Under the pieces are notes generated by a model, which saw only the letters and a list, made by a program, of their open reading frames with translations, made no database searches and was not told the origin of the DNA. This document shows, one piece after another, positions 1 to 7,208 of a stretch of 64,000 nucleotides of DNA. The position numbers were made by a program, and so were the translations under genes. Source of the stretch: Thermus albus (GTDB taxonomy: Bacteria; Deinococcota; Deinococci; Deinococcales; Thermaceae); contig NZ_JAKTNR010000003.1 of the NCBI RefSeq assembly GCF_022760855.1, positions 217,327 through 281,326 of the forward strand. The letters run 5' to 3'. How positions within the stretch are numbered: the first letter of the stretch is position 1; every line of letters starts with the position of its first letter.

Positions 1-849
1 CAGGCCCGAGCAGGCGGGGCAGGCCCCGTAGGGGGCGTTGAAGGAGAAGATGCGGGGCTCCAGCTCCTCCAGGACGCTCCCATGCTCGGGGCAGGCGAAC
101 TTTTCCGAGTAAAGCTCCTCTTGGCCACTATCCGGGTAAAGGACCCGCAAAAGCCCCTCGCCCCTAAGAAGGGCAAGCTCCACCGCCTCGGCGATGCGGG
201 GGCGTTCCTCCTCCTTAAGGGCCACCCGGTCCACCACCAGGTCGATGTCGTGCTTCTCGTACTTTTCCAGGTTGAGGTTCTGGGCCTCTTCCAGGAGGTA
301 GATGACCCCGTCCACCCTAACCCTGGCGTACCCCTCCTTGATGAGCTGTCCAAAGAGCTTTCGGTACTCCCCCTTTCTGCCCCGCACCAAGGGAGCCATG
401 AGGATGGCCCGGGTTCCCGGGGGTTTCCCCAAGAGGCGGTCGGTGATCTCGCTGGCGGACTGCTTCTCAATGGGGCGGCCGCATTCCGGGCAGTAGGCGG
501 TGCCGATGCGGGCATAGAGGAGGCGGAGGTAGTCGTGGATCTCCGTCACCGTGCCCACAGTGGAGCGGGGGTTGTGGCTGGTGGTCTTTTGGTCAATGGA
601 GATGGCGGGGGAAAGGCCCTCTATGCTTTCCACCTCGGGCTTGTCCATGACCCCCAGGAACTGGCGGGCGTAGCTGGAGAGGCTTTCCACGTAGCGCCGT
701 TGCCCTTCCGCGTAGATGGTGTCAAAGGCCAGGGTGCTCTTGCCCGAGCCGGAAACCCCAGTGATGACGATGAACTTGCCCCGCGGGAGCTCCAGGTTGA
801 TGTTCTTGAGGTTGTGCTCCCGTGCCCCCCGGATGACGATGCGGTCCAT
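1..849 (-). CDS. uvrA: UvrA excinuclease ABC subunit A, N-terminal part (runs off the window)
   Basis: Translation of the minus strand from ATG at 849 gives the N-terminal 283 residues of UvrA, the damage-sensing ATPase of nucleotide excision repair. The first ABC Walker A loop GVSGSGKS is at about residues 31-38, followed by the signature region of the first ATPase half (SYARQFLG, then [15 protein letters not shown]). A CPEC pair and, at the window edge, CPEH and CPAC pairs belong to the zinc-binding insertions. The C-terminal two thirds lie outside the window. The start is set by a TATACT box 7 nt upstream and has no Shine-Dalgarno, so a leaderless mRNA is likely. It is divergent from the SIS gene at 925. 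Identification is very firm. Confidence 0.97.
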   Translation of the reverse strand, partial: MDRIVIRGAREHNLKNINLELPRGKFIVITGVSGSGKSTLAFDTIYAEGQRRYVESLSSYARQFLGVMDKPEVESIEGLSPAISIDQKTTSHNPRSTVGTVTEIHDYLRLLYARIGTAYCPECGRPIEKQSASEITDRLLGKPPGTRAILMAPLVRGRKGEYRKLFGQLIKEGYARVRVDGVIYLLEEAQNLNLEKYEKHDIDLVVDRVALKEEERPRIAEAVELALLRGEGLLRVLYPDSGQEELYSEKFACPEHGSVLEELEPRIFSFNAPYGACPACSGL

Positions 850-856
850 CCGTGGA

Positions 857-862
857 AGTATA
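857..862 (-). promoter_or_regulatory. -10 box of uvrA, leaderless type
   Basis: TATACT on the minus strand, 7 nt before the uvrA ATG. There is no ribosome binding site, so transcription should start at or next to the start codon. Confidence 0.7.
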
Positions 863-912
863 CCACTTCCCTCTGGCAAGGACCAGGTGGCAGGGGGGTG
901 CTTCCCGTGGCC

Positions 913-918
913 TATAGT
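913..918 (+). promoter_or_regulatory. -10 box of the SIS gene, leaderless type
   Basis: TATAGT, 6 nt before the ATG at 925. It lies about 50 bp from the opposed uvrA -10 box, so both genes share one short divergent control region. Confidence 0.65.
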
Positions 919-924
919 GGACTC

Positions 925-1956
925 ATGGCCTCTTGGATGCGCGCCGAGGCGGAGGAGGCTCCTAAGGTCATAGAGCGTCTCCTTCGGGAGAACGAGGGTG
1001 AGGTGCAGGGCCTGGCCCGCTTCCTGAGGAAGCGTCCCCCGAGCCTTACCCTTACCGTGGCCCGGGGCAGTTCCGACCACGCGGCCCTTTTGGCCAAGTA
1101 CCTCCTCGAGGCCCGCCTGGAATGGCCGGTCCTCTCCTTGGCCCCTTCTGTCCTCACCCTCTACCGGGCCCGGCCCCGGGTGCCCTTTCCTTCGCTCCTT
1201 CTGGCCTACAGCCAAAGCGGGGAGAGCCCGGATCTCCTGGAGGCCGTGGCCGCCTACCGGGCGCAGGGTGTCCTCACGGTGGCCCTGGTGAACCGGGAGG
1301 AGAGCCCCCTGGCCCGAATGGCGGAGGTGGTCCTTCCCCTCCATGCCGGGGAGGAGAGGGCGGTGGCCGCCACCAAGAGCTTTCTCGCCATGCTGGCCGC
1401 CACCCTTCACCTGCTTTCCCACCTGGTGGAGGAATCCCGCCTGCGCCAGGTCCTTCCCACCTTACCCGAGGCCTTGCACCGGGCCTTGGAAACCTCGGGG
1501 GAGCTGGATTACCTGGAGGATGGGGAAAACCTTTTCGTCCTGGGGCGGGGGTTTACCTACCCTGTGGCCCTCGAGGCGGCCTTGAAGCTCAAGGAGGTGG
1601 CGGGGCTTCATGCGGAGGGGCTTTCGGCGGCGGAGTTTCTCCATGGGCCCCAGGCGCTATTGGAGCCCGGCTTTCCTGTGCTGGCCCTGGTGCAAAAGGA
1701 TGAGGCCTCGGATACCCTTCTTGCCATCCTGGAGGGGCTAAGGGCTAAAGGAGCCCATCTTCTCGTCCTCTCCCCTGAACCCGACGCCCTAGCTTTGGCG
1801 GATTCCCCCCTGGCGCTTCCTGTGGCCTCTGAGCCCGAAACCACCCCTCTTCTCCTAGCCCAGGCCTTCTACCCCAAGGCGGAGGCCTTGGCCCGGGCCC
1901 GGGGCTTGGACCCGGACCGGCCCCGGCACCTCACCAAGGTGACCCGGACCCGTTAG
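925..1956 (+). CDS. Double-SIS-domain protein, GlmS isomerase-like (glucosamine-6-phosphate deaminase or aminotransferase family)
   Basis: 343 residues made of two SIS sugar-phosphate isomerase domains, with no N-terminal glutamine amidotransferase domain. Domain 1 shows ARGSSDHA and the phosphosugar loop SQSGESPD; domain 2 shows [19 protein letters not shown] then [14 protein letters not shown], the GlmS isomerase signature. Proteins of this layout (AgaS/NagB-II like) deaminate or isomerise amino sugar phosphates in the cytosol. Without the glutaminase domain it should not make glucosamine-6-phosphate from glutamine, so a catabolic deaminase role is my inference. The open frame extends upstream to position 82 across uvrA, but the TATAGT box and family homology set the start at 925. 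Its stop overlaps the convergent gene by 4 nt. Confidence 0.85.
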   Translation: MASWMRAEAEEAPKVIERLLRENEGEVQGLARFLRKRPPSLTLTVARGSSDHAALLAKYLLEARLEWPVLSLAPSVLTLYRARPRVPFPSLLLAYSQSGESPDLLEAVAAYRAQGVLTVALVNREESPLARMAEVVLPLHAGEERAVAATKSFLAMLAATLHLLSHLVEESRLRQVLPTLPEALHRALETSGELDYLEDGENLFVLGRGFTYPVALEAALKLKEVAGLHAEGLSAAEFLHGPQALLEPGFPVLALVQKDEASDTLLAILEGLRAKGAHLLVLSPEPDALALADSPLALPVASEPETTPLLLAQAFYPKAEALARARGLDPDRPRHLTKVTRTR

Positions 1957-2282
1957 AAGACCTTCTCCCCCAGGGGCACCTCCCGCTCCACGGTGAGGAG
2001 GACCACCCGGCCCTCCCCATCCTTGGCCCCCAGGACCAGGACCTCCGAGGGAAACCCGGCAATGAGGCGGGTACCTAGGTTCACCGCGCACACCACCAGC
2101 CGGCCCAAGAGGTCTTCCGGGCGGTAGAGTTCGGTGATCTGGGCGGAGCTTTGCTTGATGCCCAAAGGACCCAGGTCTATCCAAAGCTTATAGCTGGGCT
2201 TGCGGGCTTTCTCGTGGGGCTCGGCCTTAAGAATACGGCCCACGCGCAAATCCAGGGCTTGGAAGGCTTCCAGGGCGTCCAT
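1953..2282 (-). CDS. tRNA-binding (EMAP/CsaA-type OB fold) protein
   Basis: 109 residues forming a single tRNA-binding domain like CsaA or the C-terminal domain of MetRS: VGRILKAEPHEKARKPSYKLWIDLG, then KQSSAQITELY, LVVCAVNLGTRLIAGFPSEVLVLG. CsaA-type proteins dimerise and bind tRNA or act as a chaperone in protein export; which applies here cannot be told. The start at 2282 begins MDALEAFQALDLRVG; an upstream in-frame extension would run into the terminator hairpin and tRNA gene and is rejected. A CAGAAT box sits 6 nt upstream. It follows the tRNA gene on the same strand and converges with the SIS gene. Confidence 0.85.
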   Translation of the reverse strand: MDALEAFQALDLRVGRILKAEPHEKARKPSYKLWIDLGPLGIKQSSAQITELYRPEDLLGRLVVCAVNLGTRLIAGFPSEVLVLGAKDGEGRVVLLTVEREVPLGEKVF

Positions 2283-2321
2283 GCTTTGATTCTGCCAGAA
2301 GGGTCGCCGTACCAAAAGCAT

Positions 2322-2350
2322 CCCCGCCCCCACAAGGGGGCGGGGGTTTT
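2322..2350 (-). terminator. Hairpin terminator after the CAT tRNA
   Basis: A 10-bp stem, CCCCGCCCCC (2322-2331) with GGGGGCGGGG (2336-2345), loop of 4. On the minus strand it is followed by a short T run (GCTTTTGG). It sits just downstream of the minus-strand tRNA and before the tRNA-binding protein gene. Confidence 0.6.
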
Positions 2351-2363
2351 GCCGTCCTGGAGC

Positions 2364-2440
2364 TGGTGGGCCGTGCAGGACTTGAACCTGCAACCAACCG
2401 GTTATGAGCCGGCCGCTCTCACCGATTGAGCTAACGGCCC
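2364..2440 (-). tRNA. tRNA with CAT anticodon (tRNA-Met elongator or tRNA-Ile2)
   Basis: A 77-nt gene with encoded CCA. Acceptor arms GGGCCGT and ACGGCCC pair fully with discriminator A; the anticodon stem is GCCGG/CCGGT with loop CTCATAA; the T arm is GCAGG-TTCAAGT-CCTGC. The CAT anticodon is shared by elongator Met and by Ile2, in which C34 is changed to lysidine by TilS. The GGCTCATAACC core resembles bacterial Ile2, but I cannot settle the identity by eye. It is not initiator tRNA, because the acceptor begins with a paired base and the initiator GGG/CCC anticodon stem is absent. Confidence 0.9.
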
Positions 2441-2526
2441 CTGCCAGAAGGCTATATTAGCATAGCAGGTGGGGTGGGGCTAGATATCCGGGGCCCAGAG
2501 GTGTAGGGTGGAAGCGGAGGTGAGCC

Positions 2527-2718
2527 ATGACGGTGAACGAGAGCACCACCGATAGGGTGATCCGGTTTATCCTGGCCCTCATCCTCTTCTACTTCGCCTT
2601 CCAGTCGGCATCCCCTTGGAACTGGATTCTGGGCATTGTGGCGGTGGTCCTCCTCTTCACGGCGGTTACCGGCTTCTGCGCCCTTTACAAGGTCCTGGGC
2701 ATTAGCACCAAGAAGTAA
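2527..2718 (+). CDS. Small two-helix membrane protein, DUF2892 family
   Basis: 63 residues with two hydrophobic segments, about 12-27 and 31-48, and the conserved pattern NESTTDRVIRF at the start and TGFCALYKVLGIST at the end, typical of the DUF2892 (YgaP-like) inner-membrane family. The function of stand-alone members is unknown; they often sit near rhodanese or redox genes, though not here. A GGAGGTG Shine-Dalgarno is 5 nt before the ATG, so this gene is translated from a leader, unlike several neighbours. Confidence 0.85.
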   Translation: MTVNESTTDRVIRFILALILFYFAFQSASPWNWILGIVAVVLLFTAVTGFCALYKVLGISTKK

Positions 2719-2744
2719 GCGACCGGGCTCTTTGGGTTTTGGGA

Positions 2745-3278
2745 ATGGGGGCCTTGCCCTGGCCGGTTGCTCCCGGGGACCTCGTGCGGGTAGAGTTTTA
2801 CAAGTTCCCGGGAGATAGCCCGCACTATTTCTGGGAGGCCCGGGTGGTGGAGGTGCGCCCCGAAGGGGTCCTCACCCTTTTGCCCCAAGGGGAAACCTTC
2901 CACCATGTGGCCAAGGGTAGGAGGGTGGTGCTGGACCACGACGCCTACGTGGCCTTTTTCCCAGGGGCCTGGTACTCCGGGGGGCCGGACGTGCGGGAGG
3001 GGCGGGTTTTGGAATACTACTGGAACGTGCAGACCCCGGCCGAGTGGACGGGAAAGGGTTTTCGCCAGTACGACCTCGAGCTGGACGTGAGGTGCCGGGC
3101 CGACCACTCCTGTGAGGTCTTTGACCGGGAGGAGTTTTGGGCCAAGCGCCCCCTTTACCCCAAGGCTTGGGTGGAGGAGGCGGAAAGGGCGGTGGAGGCC
3201 ATCTTCCGCCACATGGAAGAAGGGCGCTGGCCGGTTTTGCCTCCGGGGGAACCCCTTCCGTGGTTGGAGCGGATCTAG
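2745..3278 (+). CDS. DUF402 domain protein
   Basis: About 177 residues. The aromatic- and acid-rich core with WYSGGPDVREGRVLEYYWNVQTPAEW and QYDLELDVRCRADHSCEVFDREEF (shortened here by position: about residues 78-125) matches the DUF402 family, whose characterised members are metal-dependent nucleoside di- or triphosphate phosphatases (FomD, Ntdp). The conserved Tyr/Asp metal-site residues (YDLELD) are present. The start is uncertain: ATG at 2745 is used, TTG at 2739 is possible, and neither has a clear Shine-Dalgarno. The stop overlaps the convergent gene by 4 nt. Confidence 0.7.
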   Translation: MGALPWPVAPGDLVRVEFYKFPGDSPHYFWEARVVEVRPEGVLTLLPQGETFHHVAKGRRVVLDHDAYVAFFPGAWYSGGPDVREGRVLEYYWNVQTPAEWTGKGFRQYDLELDVRCRADHSCEVFDREEFWAKRPLYPKAWVEEAERAVEAIFRHMEEGRWPVLPPGEPLPWLERI

Positions 3279-4294
3279 GGGGTAAGGCTGGGTAGGGGGT
3301 TGGGTCTGGGGTCCTGATTCCCGGGCCCCCAGGCTTTAATGGGGAGGAGGGCGCGGCCCTCTAAGTGCCAGCGTCCTTCCAGGACCACCTGGTAGAGTAG
3401 GCCTTTGAAGAAGCCATGAAAGCTATCCTCCCAGGTTTCCAGGTTCTGGGCCCTAAGGGGGTAGTTGTGCCAGGCGGGACCCAGGTAGTAGAGCCAGGGG
3501 TCCTCGAGGGGCCGGGTGTCCTTAGGGGGGAGGCCTAGGAGGGCGTTGAAGTAGCCCCGGAGGCGGCTTGCGGTGAAGAGGAGGTTGAGGTAGGGGTCTT
3601 CCAGGGCCTTTCTGGCCTCGGCCTCCGTCTTGGGGAAGGGCCTAGCGGGGTCCCAGGCCCCGAAAAGCCGCAGGCGGTCCCCTTGCTTAAGGGCATCCTC
3701 CCAGCTCATCTGGGCCAGGCCCAGGGTGCGGCTTAAGGGGGCGTGGCCTTGGGTCTCGGCCAGGCCTTGGGCTAGGCCATCCGCCGCTTCCCGCACCCCC
3801 CGGGAAAGCCCCAAGGCCTTGTCCCCGCCATACTGCTCGTTGTCCACGATGGCCGCCAGCACCCCGGAGGGAAGACCTAGGGCAAAGGCGGCGGCACGGA
3901 TCTCCCGGGCATAGGGAAGGACGTGGTGGGGGGCGGTGGGCAAACCCTCCAGGTTCACCCTCTGGCCGCGCCTGGCCTGGCCGATGGCTTCTACCCAGCG
4001 CCTGGCCGCCAAAAGGGCGCTTTGGGCCTCGGGATAGGCAGCCCGCTTGCCGGAACGCTGGTTTCTGAGCTCGAGGCGCATAAGGTGGTCGTAGGCCCTT
4101 GCAGCTTCCTCTCCAAGAAGCTGGTGCAGGCTGGCCTTTAAGGCCAGGTGGAGGCTAACCAGGCTCTCCCGCTTCTCCTTGGGATAGGGGAGAAGGTCCC
4201 TAAGGCTTGGGGAAGGGGGTAGGGAAGGGGGAATGGGAAGGGTAAAAAACAAGAGACCAGCCACCAACAGCACGAGCCAGGGGCCCGGGGGCAT
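3275..4294 (-). CDS. Exported lysozyme-like (lytic transglycosylase-like) protein, putative
   Basis: 339 residues. Residues 4-20 form a hydrophobic helix followed by a proline-rich stretch, consistent with an uncleaved signal anchor. The middle part looks like a lysozyme-fold transglycosylase: a candidate catalytic Glu in AAIVDNEQYGGDKA followed about 40 residues later by RTLGLAQMSWEDALKQGD, which resembles the GLMQ motif of SLT enzymes. This is inferred from motif spacing only and could be wrong. The family is not one I can name. It follows the NYN gene by 3 nt, so the two are probably cotranscribed. Confidence 0.55.
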   Translation of the reverse strand: MPPGPWLVLLVAGLLFFTLPIPPSLPPSPSLRDLLPYPKEKRESLVSLHLALKASLHQLLGEEAARAYDHLMRLELRNQRSGKRAAYPEAQSALLAARRWVEAIGQARRGQRVNLEGLPTAPHHVLPYAREIRAAAFALGLPSGVLAAIVDNEQYGGDKALGLSRGVREAADGLAQGLAETQGHAPLSRTLGLAQMSWEDALKQGDRLRLFGAWDPARPFPKTEAEARKALEDPYLNLLFTASRLRGYFNALLGLPPKDTRPLEDPWLYYLGPAWHNYPLRAQNLETWEDSFHGFFKGLLYQVVLEGRWHLEGRALLPIKAWGPGNQDPRPNPLPSLTP

Positions 4295-4297
4295 GGG

Positions 4298-4846
4298 CTA
4301 GGGCTGGGTGTCTTCCACCGGGGCAGGGGCGATCTCCACCGTGGCCTCCACCGGATAGCCGGCGTAGGTGCGGCGGCCCCCGAGGGTTCTCTCCAATACT
4401 TCCCGCCACTCAGGCAGGTTCAGGAAGCGGTCTGCTTGGTTGCGGAGCTCGAGGTCGGCCAGCTCGTGGACGCCCAGAAGATGGATCTCCTTTCCCAAGG
4501 CCCTAAGGGCGGCAAAGGTATGGGCCAGGTCTCCCGAACCGCTGGCCACGATGGCCCGGTCCCAGCGGGGAGCGGTGGTGAGGAGATCCGTGGCCATCAT
4601 AGCTTCAAACCGGGCGTCCCCCCGCACCAGGCGGCTTCGCACCGTGTAGCCCATGAAGACCAAGGCGTCTATGAAGCGCTGCTGGCGCTCGTCCTCGGGG
4701 TCGGTGATGGGGACATAATAAAAGGCGTTGTAAAGCTGCTCCGGGGTGGCGAACTGGGTGAGGACCCGGCGGTGGTCCACGTTCCATCCCAAGCGCTTGG
4801 TGGCCAGGTACATGTAGGATCCGTCAATGAAAAGGGCAACCCGCAT
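4298..4846 (-). CDS. NYN domain protein (LabA/DUF88-type putative ribonuclease)
   Basis: 182 residues. The PIN-like NYN fold is recognisable: VALFIDGSYMYLATKRLGW at the N terminus with the first metal Asp, then MMATDLLTTAP, and VASGSGDLAHTFAALRALGKEIHLLG with further acidic residues. NYN proteins are metal-dependent RNases of RNA processing or decay. The C-terminal tail of about 25 residues is Pro/Glu-rich. ATG at 4846 is chosen because the protein begins MRVALFIDG; a TAAGAT box lies 8 nt upstream. It heads a two-gene unit with the lysozyme-like gene, an unexplained pairing. Confidence 0.85.
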   Translation of the reverse strand: MRVALFIDGSYMYLATKRLGWNVDHRRVLTQFATPEQLYNAFYYVPITDPEDERQQRFIDALVFMGYTVRSRLVRGDARFEAMMATDLLTTAPRWDRAIVASGSGDLAHTFAALRALGKEIHLLGVHELADLELRNQADRFLNLPEWREVLERTLGGRRTYAGYPVEATVEIAPAPVEDTQP

Positions 4847-4909
4847 ATGCCCCCATCTTAGAACAAACCGGGGCCCCGGGGTAGCCCGGAGCCCCAAGGG
4901 TATTCCCTT

Positions 4910-5917
4910 CTAAGCGGGGGTTTTTTCCTCGGCCTTTTCCGAGGAGTGGCCGGGGTTAACCTTGAGGGCGGGGTTGGCGTAGGCGGCGGCGTGGTTGGCG
5001 GCGATGGCGGCTTCGCCAAAACCTAGCACGATCAAGGGCAGCTTTCCCGGATAGGTGACGATGTCCCCGCAGGCGTAGACCCCCGGGATGCTGGTGGCCA
5101 TGGTGGTGTCCACCTTGATCCTGTTCTTTTCCAGGTCCAGACCCCAGTTGGCCAAGGGCCCCAGCTTGGTGAGGTAGCCTGCCAGGATCAAGACGGCGTC
5201 CACCTCCAGCTCCTTTTCCTCTTGGGTGGCGTTATGGAAGATCACTGCCTTTTCCACGTGCTCCTTCCCCTCAATCCGCCGCACCTCGTAGGGGGTGAGC
5301 ACCCTAAGCTGGCCTTCCTCATGGGCCTTAAGAAGCTCCTTCACGCTGGCCTCGTGGGCCCGGAACTGGGGCCTTCTGTGGATCAAGGTGATCTCCTTGG
5401 CGGTGCCGAGGAGGTTTAAGGCCCAGTCCACGGCGCTATCGCCTCCACCAACGATGAGGACCCGCTTGTTCTGGAACTCCGCCTTGTTCTTCACCGCATA
5501 GTAGACGCCCTTGCCTTCCAGCTCCTTCTCCCCAGGAGCTCCCAGACGCCTGGGTTCAAAGGCCCCCACCCCGGCGGCGATGATCACCGCTTTAGCGGTG
5601 TAGGTGTTGCCCAAAGAGGTGGTGATTTTGAAGAAGCCTCCTTCCTTTTCTAAGGTTTCCGCCCGCTCCCCTAGGCTGTAGATGGGGTTAAAAGGAGCCA
5701 CCTGCTCCACCAGGCCCTGGACTAGGTCCTTGGCGTACACCTTCGGGAAGCCAGCTACGTCGTAGATGTACTTTTCTGGATAGAGGGCGGAGAGTTGTCC
5801 TCCGGGTTCGGGCAAGGGATCCACAAAGCGGAAGGAAAGCCCCCGCATCCCCACGTAAAAACCCGCAAAAAGCCCAGCGGGTCCTGCGCCAATGATGATC
5901 ACATCGGTGTGCTCCAT
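4910..5917 (-). CDS. Ferredoxin--NADP+ reductase, thioredoxin-reductase-like type 2
   Basis: 335 residues with two dinucleotide-binding motifs: FAD site [12 protein letters not shown] near residues 8-18 and NADP site [17 protein letters not shown] near 155, plus the C-terminal FAD motif [12 protein letters not shown]. The CxxC redox pair of true thioredoxin reductases is missing (the region reads [10 protein letters not shown]), and a C-terminal extension follows the FAD motif, as in YumC-type ferredoxin-NADP reductases. It moves electrons between ferredoxin or flavodoxin and NADP(H) in the cytosol. A GAGGTGAGG Shine-Dalgarno is present, and TAGAAT about 20 nt upstream of the start is a candidate -10. 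Confidence 0.92.
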   Translation of the reverse strand: MEHTDVIIIGAGPAGLFAGFYVGMRGLSFRFVDPLPEPGGQLSALYPEKYIYDVAGFPKVYAKDLVQGLVEQVAPFNPIYSLGERAETLEKEGGFFKITTSLGNTYTAKAVIIAAGVGAFEPRRLGAPGEKELEGKGVYYAVKNKAEFQNKRVLIVGGGDSAVDWALNLLGTAKEITLIHRRPQFRAHEASVKELLKAHEEGQLRVLTPYEVRRIEGKEHVEKAVIFHNATQEEKELEVDAVLILAGYLTKLGPLANWGLDLEKNRIKVDTTMATSIPGVYACGDIVTYPGKLPLIVLGFGEAAIAANHAAAYANPALKVNPGHSSEKAEEKTPA

Positions 5918-5989
5918 GGCCTCACCTCGCCCTGCATTCTACCCTTACGGAAACCCCTTTAGGGGCGGCTTTCGGCAAGGGACAAAGGT

Positions 5990-6050
5990 CTTAGGTCCAT
6001 CCCATAACCTTCTCCCTATGGTCCTAAGGCGGGACCTCGGTTCCGCCTTG
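5990..6050. other. Inverted repeat and adjoining hairpin between two minus-strand genes
   Basis: CTTAGGTCCAT (5990-6000) faces ATGGTCCTAAG (6018-6028), an 11-bp inverted repeat with one mismatch and a 17-nt spacer. A second stem AAGGCGG/CCGCCTT (6026-6050) adjoins it and ends just before the dehydrogenase stop codon; it may terminate that gene, although no T run follows. The first repeat could be an operator for the reductase gene. Confidence 0.4.
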
Positions 6051-6051
6051 G

Positions 6052-7083
6052 CTAACCCATCTGGAGCACCACTTTGCCAAAGATGCGCCGTTCCTCAAGA
6101 AGCCGGTGCCCCTCCGCCGCCTCCTCTAAGGGAAGCACCTGCCCCAGCACGGGCCGGAGCTTGCCTTGCTCCACAAAGCGCAAGATAGGGAAGAGGCGGC
6201 TTTTGGAGCCCATGGTGGAGCCCAGGATGGAAAGCTGCCGGAAGAAGACGTGGGCGAAGGGAAGGGTGCCCTCATAGCCCGAGGAAGCGCCGGCGATGGC
6301 GATCCTGCCCCCATTGGCCGTGGCCCGGATCACCCCTTCAAAGTAAAGGGCCCCGGTGTGGTCCACCACCTTGTCGGCGCCTTTGCCGCCGGTTAGACGG
6401 CGCACCTCTTTAGGCCAGTCGGGATGGGTGTAGTTTACGGTTTCGTCGGCTCCCAGCTCCTTGGCCTTCCTCAGCTTTTCCTCCGAACCTGCGGTGGCGA
6501 TGACCCGGGCCCCGAAGAGCTTGGCGATCTGGATGGCGGCCACGCTGACCCCGCTACCTGCGGCCATGACCAAAACATCCTCCCCGGGCCGTACCTGGAG
6601 TTTATCCACCACCATCTGCCAGGCGGTAAGGAAGGTGAGGGGGATGGCGGCGGCCTCTTCAAAGGAGAGGTTTTGCGGTTTTTTAAGAAGGTTGACCTCC
6701 GGTACCACCAGGTACTCGGCGTAGGCTCCGAAGCGGAGCTCGCCCAGGATCTCGTATTTGGCGCAAAGGTTATCCTCCCCGGCCAGGCACCTTTCGCAGT
6801 GGCCACAGGAGAGGCCAGGATTGACCACCACCTCGTCCCCGGGGGCAAAGCCGGTTACCCCGGGGCCCACCGCATCCACAACTCCCGAGGCATCGGCTCC
6901 CAGGATGTGGGGTAGGGGGAGCTTGGGGCTGGCTACCCCCTTTCTTACCCAGATATCCAGGTGGTTGAGGGCTGCGGCCTTTACCCGGATCCGCACTTCT
7001 TTGGGGCCGGGCTCGGGGGTAGGCATCTCGGCTACTTTTAGGACCTCTGGGCCGCCTCGAGCTTCCATGACCACCGCCTTCAT
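6052..7083 (-). CDS. Zinc-binding alcohol dehydrogenase / quinone oxidoreductase family protein
   Basis: About 343 residues, medium-chain dehydrogenase fold. The catalytic-domain start AALNHLDIWVRKG, the structural zinc cluster CGHCERCLAGEDNLC (four Cys), and the NAD(P) Rossmann motif VMAAGSGVSVAAIQIAK are present. The usual catalytic-zinc Cys38 is replaced by a His-Leu-Asp stretch, which is common in quinone-reductase-like members, so the substrate is not predictable. Two ATG codons lie in tandem; AGGAGG is 5 nt before the second (7083) and only 2 nt before the first (7086), so the second is chosen. It is divergent from the peptide transporter operon. Confidence 0.85.
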   Translation of the reverse strand: MKAVVMEARGGPEVLKVAEMPTPEPGPKEVRIRVKAAALNHLDIWVRKGVASPKLPLPHILGADASGVVDAVGPGVTGFAPGDEVVVNPGLSCGHCERCLAGEDNLCAKYEILGELRFGAYAEYLVVPEVNLLKKPQNLSFEEAAAIPLTFLTAWQMVVDKLQVRPGEDVLVMAAGSGVSVAAIQIAKLFGARVIATAGSEEKLRKAKELGADETVNYTHPDWPKEVRRLTGGKGADKVVDHTGALYFEGVIRATANGGRIAIAGASSGYEGTLPFAHVFFRQLSILGSTMGSKSRLFPILRFVEQGKLRPVLGQVLPLEEAAEGHRLLEERRIFGKVVLQMG

Positions 7084-7142
7084 CATGGCCTCCTTATGAA
7101 GGGGATTCTTTCATGAAGGGCAGCCGGGGTCAAGGTACGGCT

Positions 7143-7179
7143 ACCCTTGACAGGGTCCAGAAGAAGCGGGTACCCTGTC
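7143..7179 (+). promoter_or_regulatory. Inverted repeats over the transporter promoter, candidate operator
   Basis: ACCCT-N4-AGGGT (7143-7156) covers the -35 box, and its right half GACAGGGT (7149-7156) pairs again with ACCCTGTC (7172-7179) over the -10 box. A repressor reading these half-sites would block both promoter elements. The tRNA-Cys promoter also reads TTGACAGGGT, so part of this may be -35 consensus rather than operator. Confidence 0.4.
7147..7176 (+). promoter_or_regulatory. Promoter of the peptide ABC transporter operon
   Basis: A perfect -35 TTGACA (7147-7152), an 18-bp spacer and TACCCT (7171-7176). The leader of about 25 nt carries GAGGAGG 9 nt before the ATG at 7209, so this operon uses a conventional leader. 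Confidence 0.75.
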
Positions 7180-7208
7180 CAGCGTAAGGCTAAGAGGAGG
7201 TAAACGCT

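Noticed and set aside
82..924. Long plus-strand open frame continuing into the SIS gene
   Set aside because: It is antisense to uvrA, which is unmistakable in the minus-strand translation; only 925 onward matches the SIS family.
1122..1703. Gly/Pro-rich open frames overlapping known genes (here and, for example, 34758-36321 and 56200-56640)
   Set aside because: Low-complexity shadows typical of very GC-rich coding DNA; no start signals or family motifs.
4910..5917. Thioredoxin reductase
   Set aside because: The redox CxxC pair is missing and the C-terminal extension fits ferredoxin-NADP reductase.
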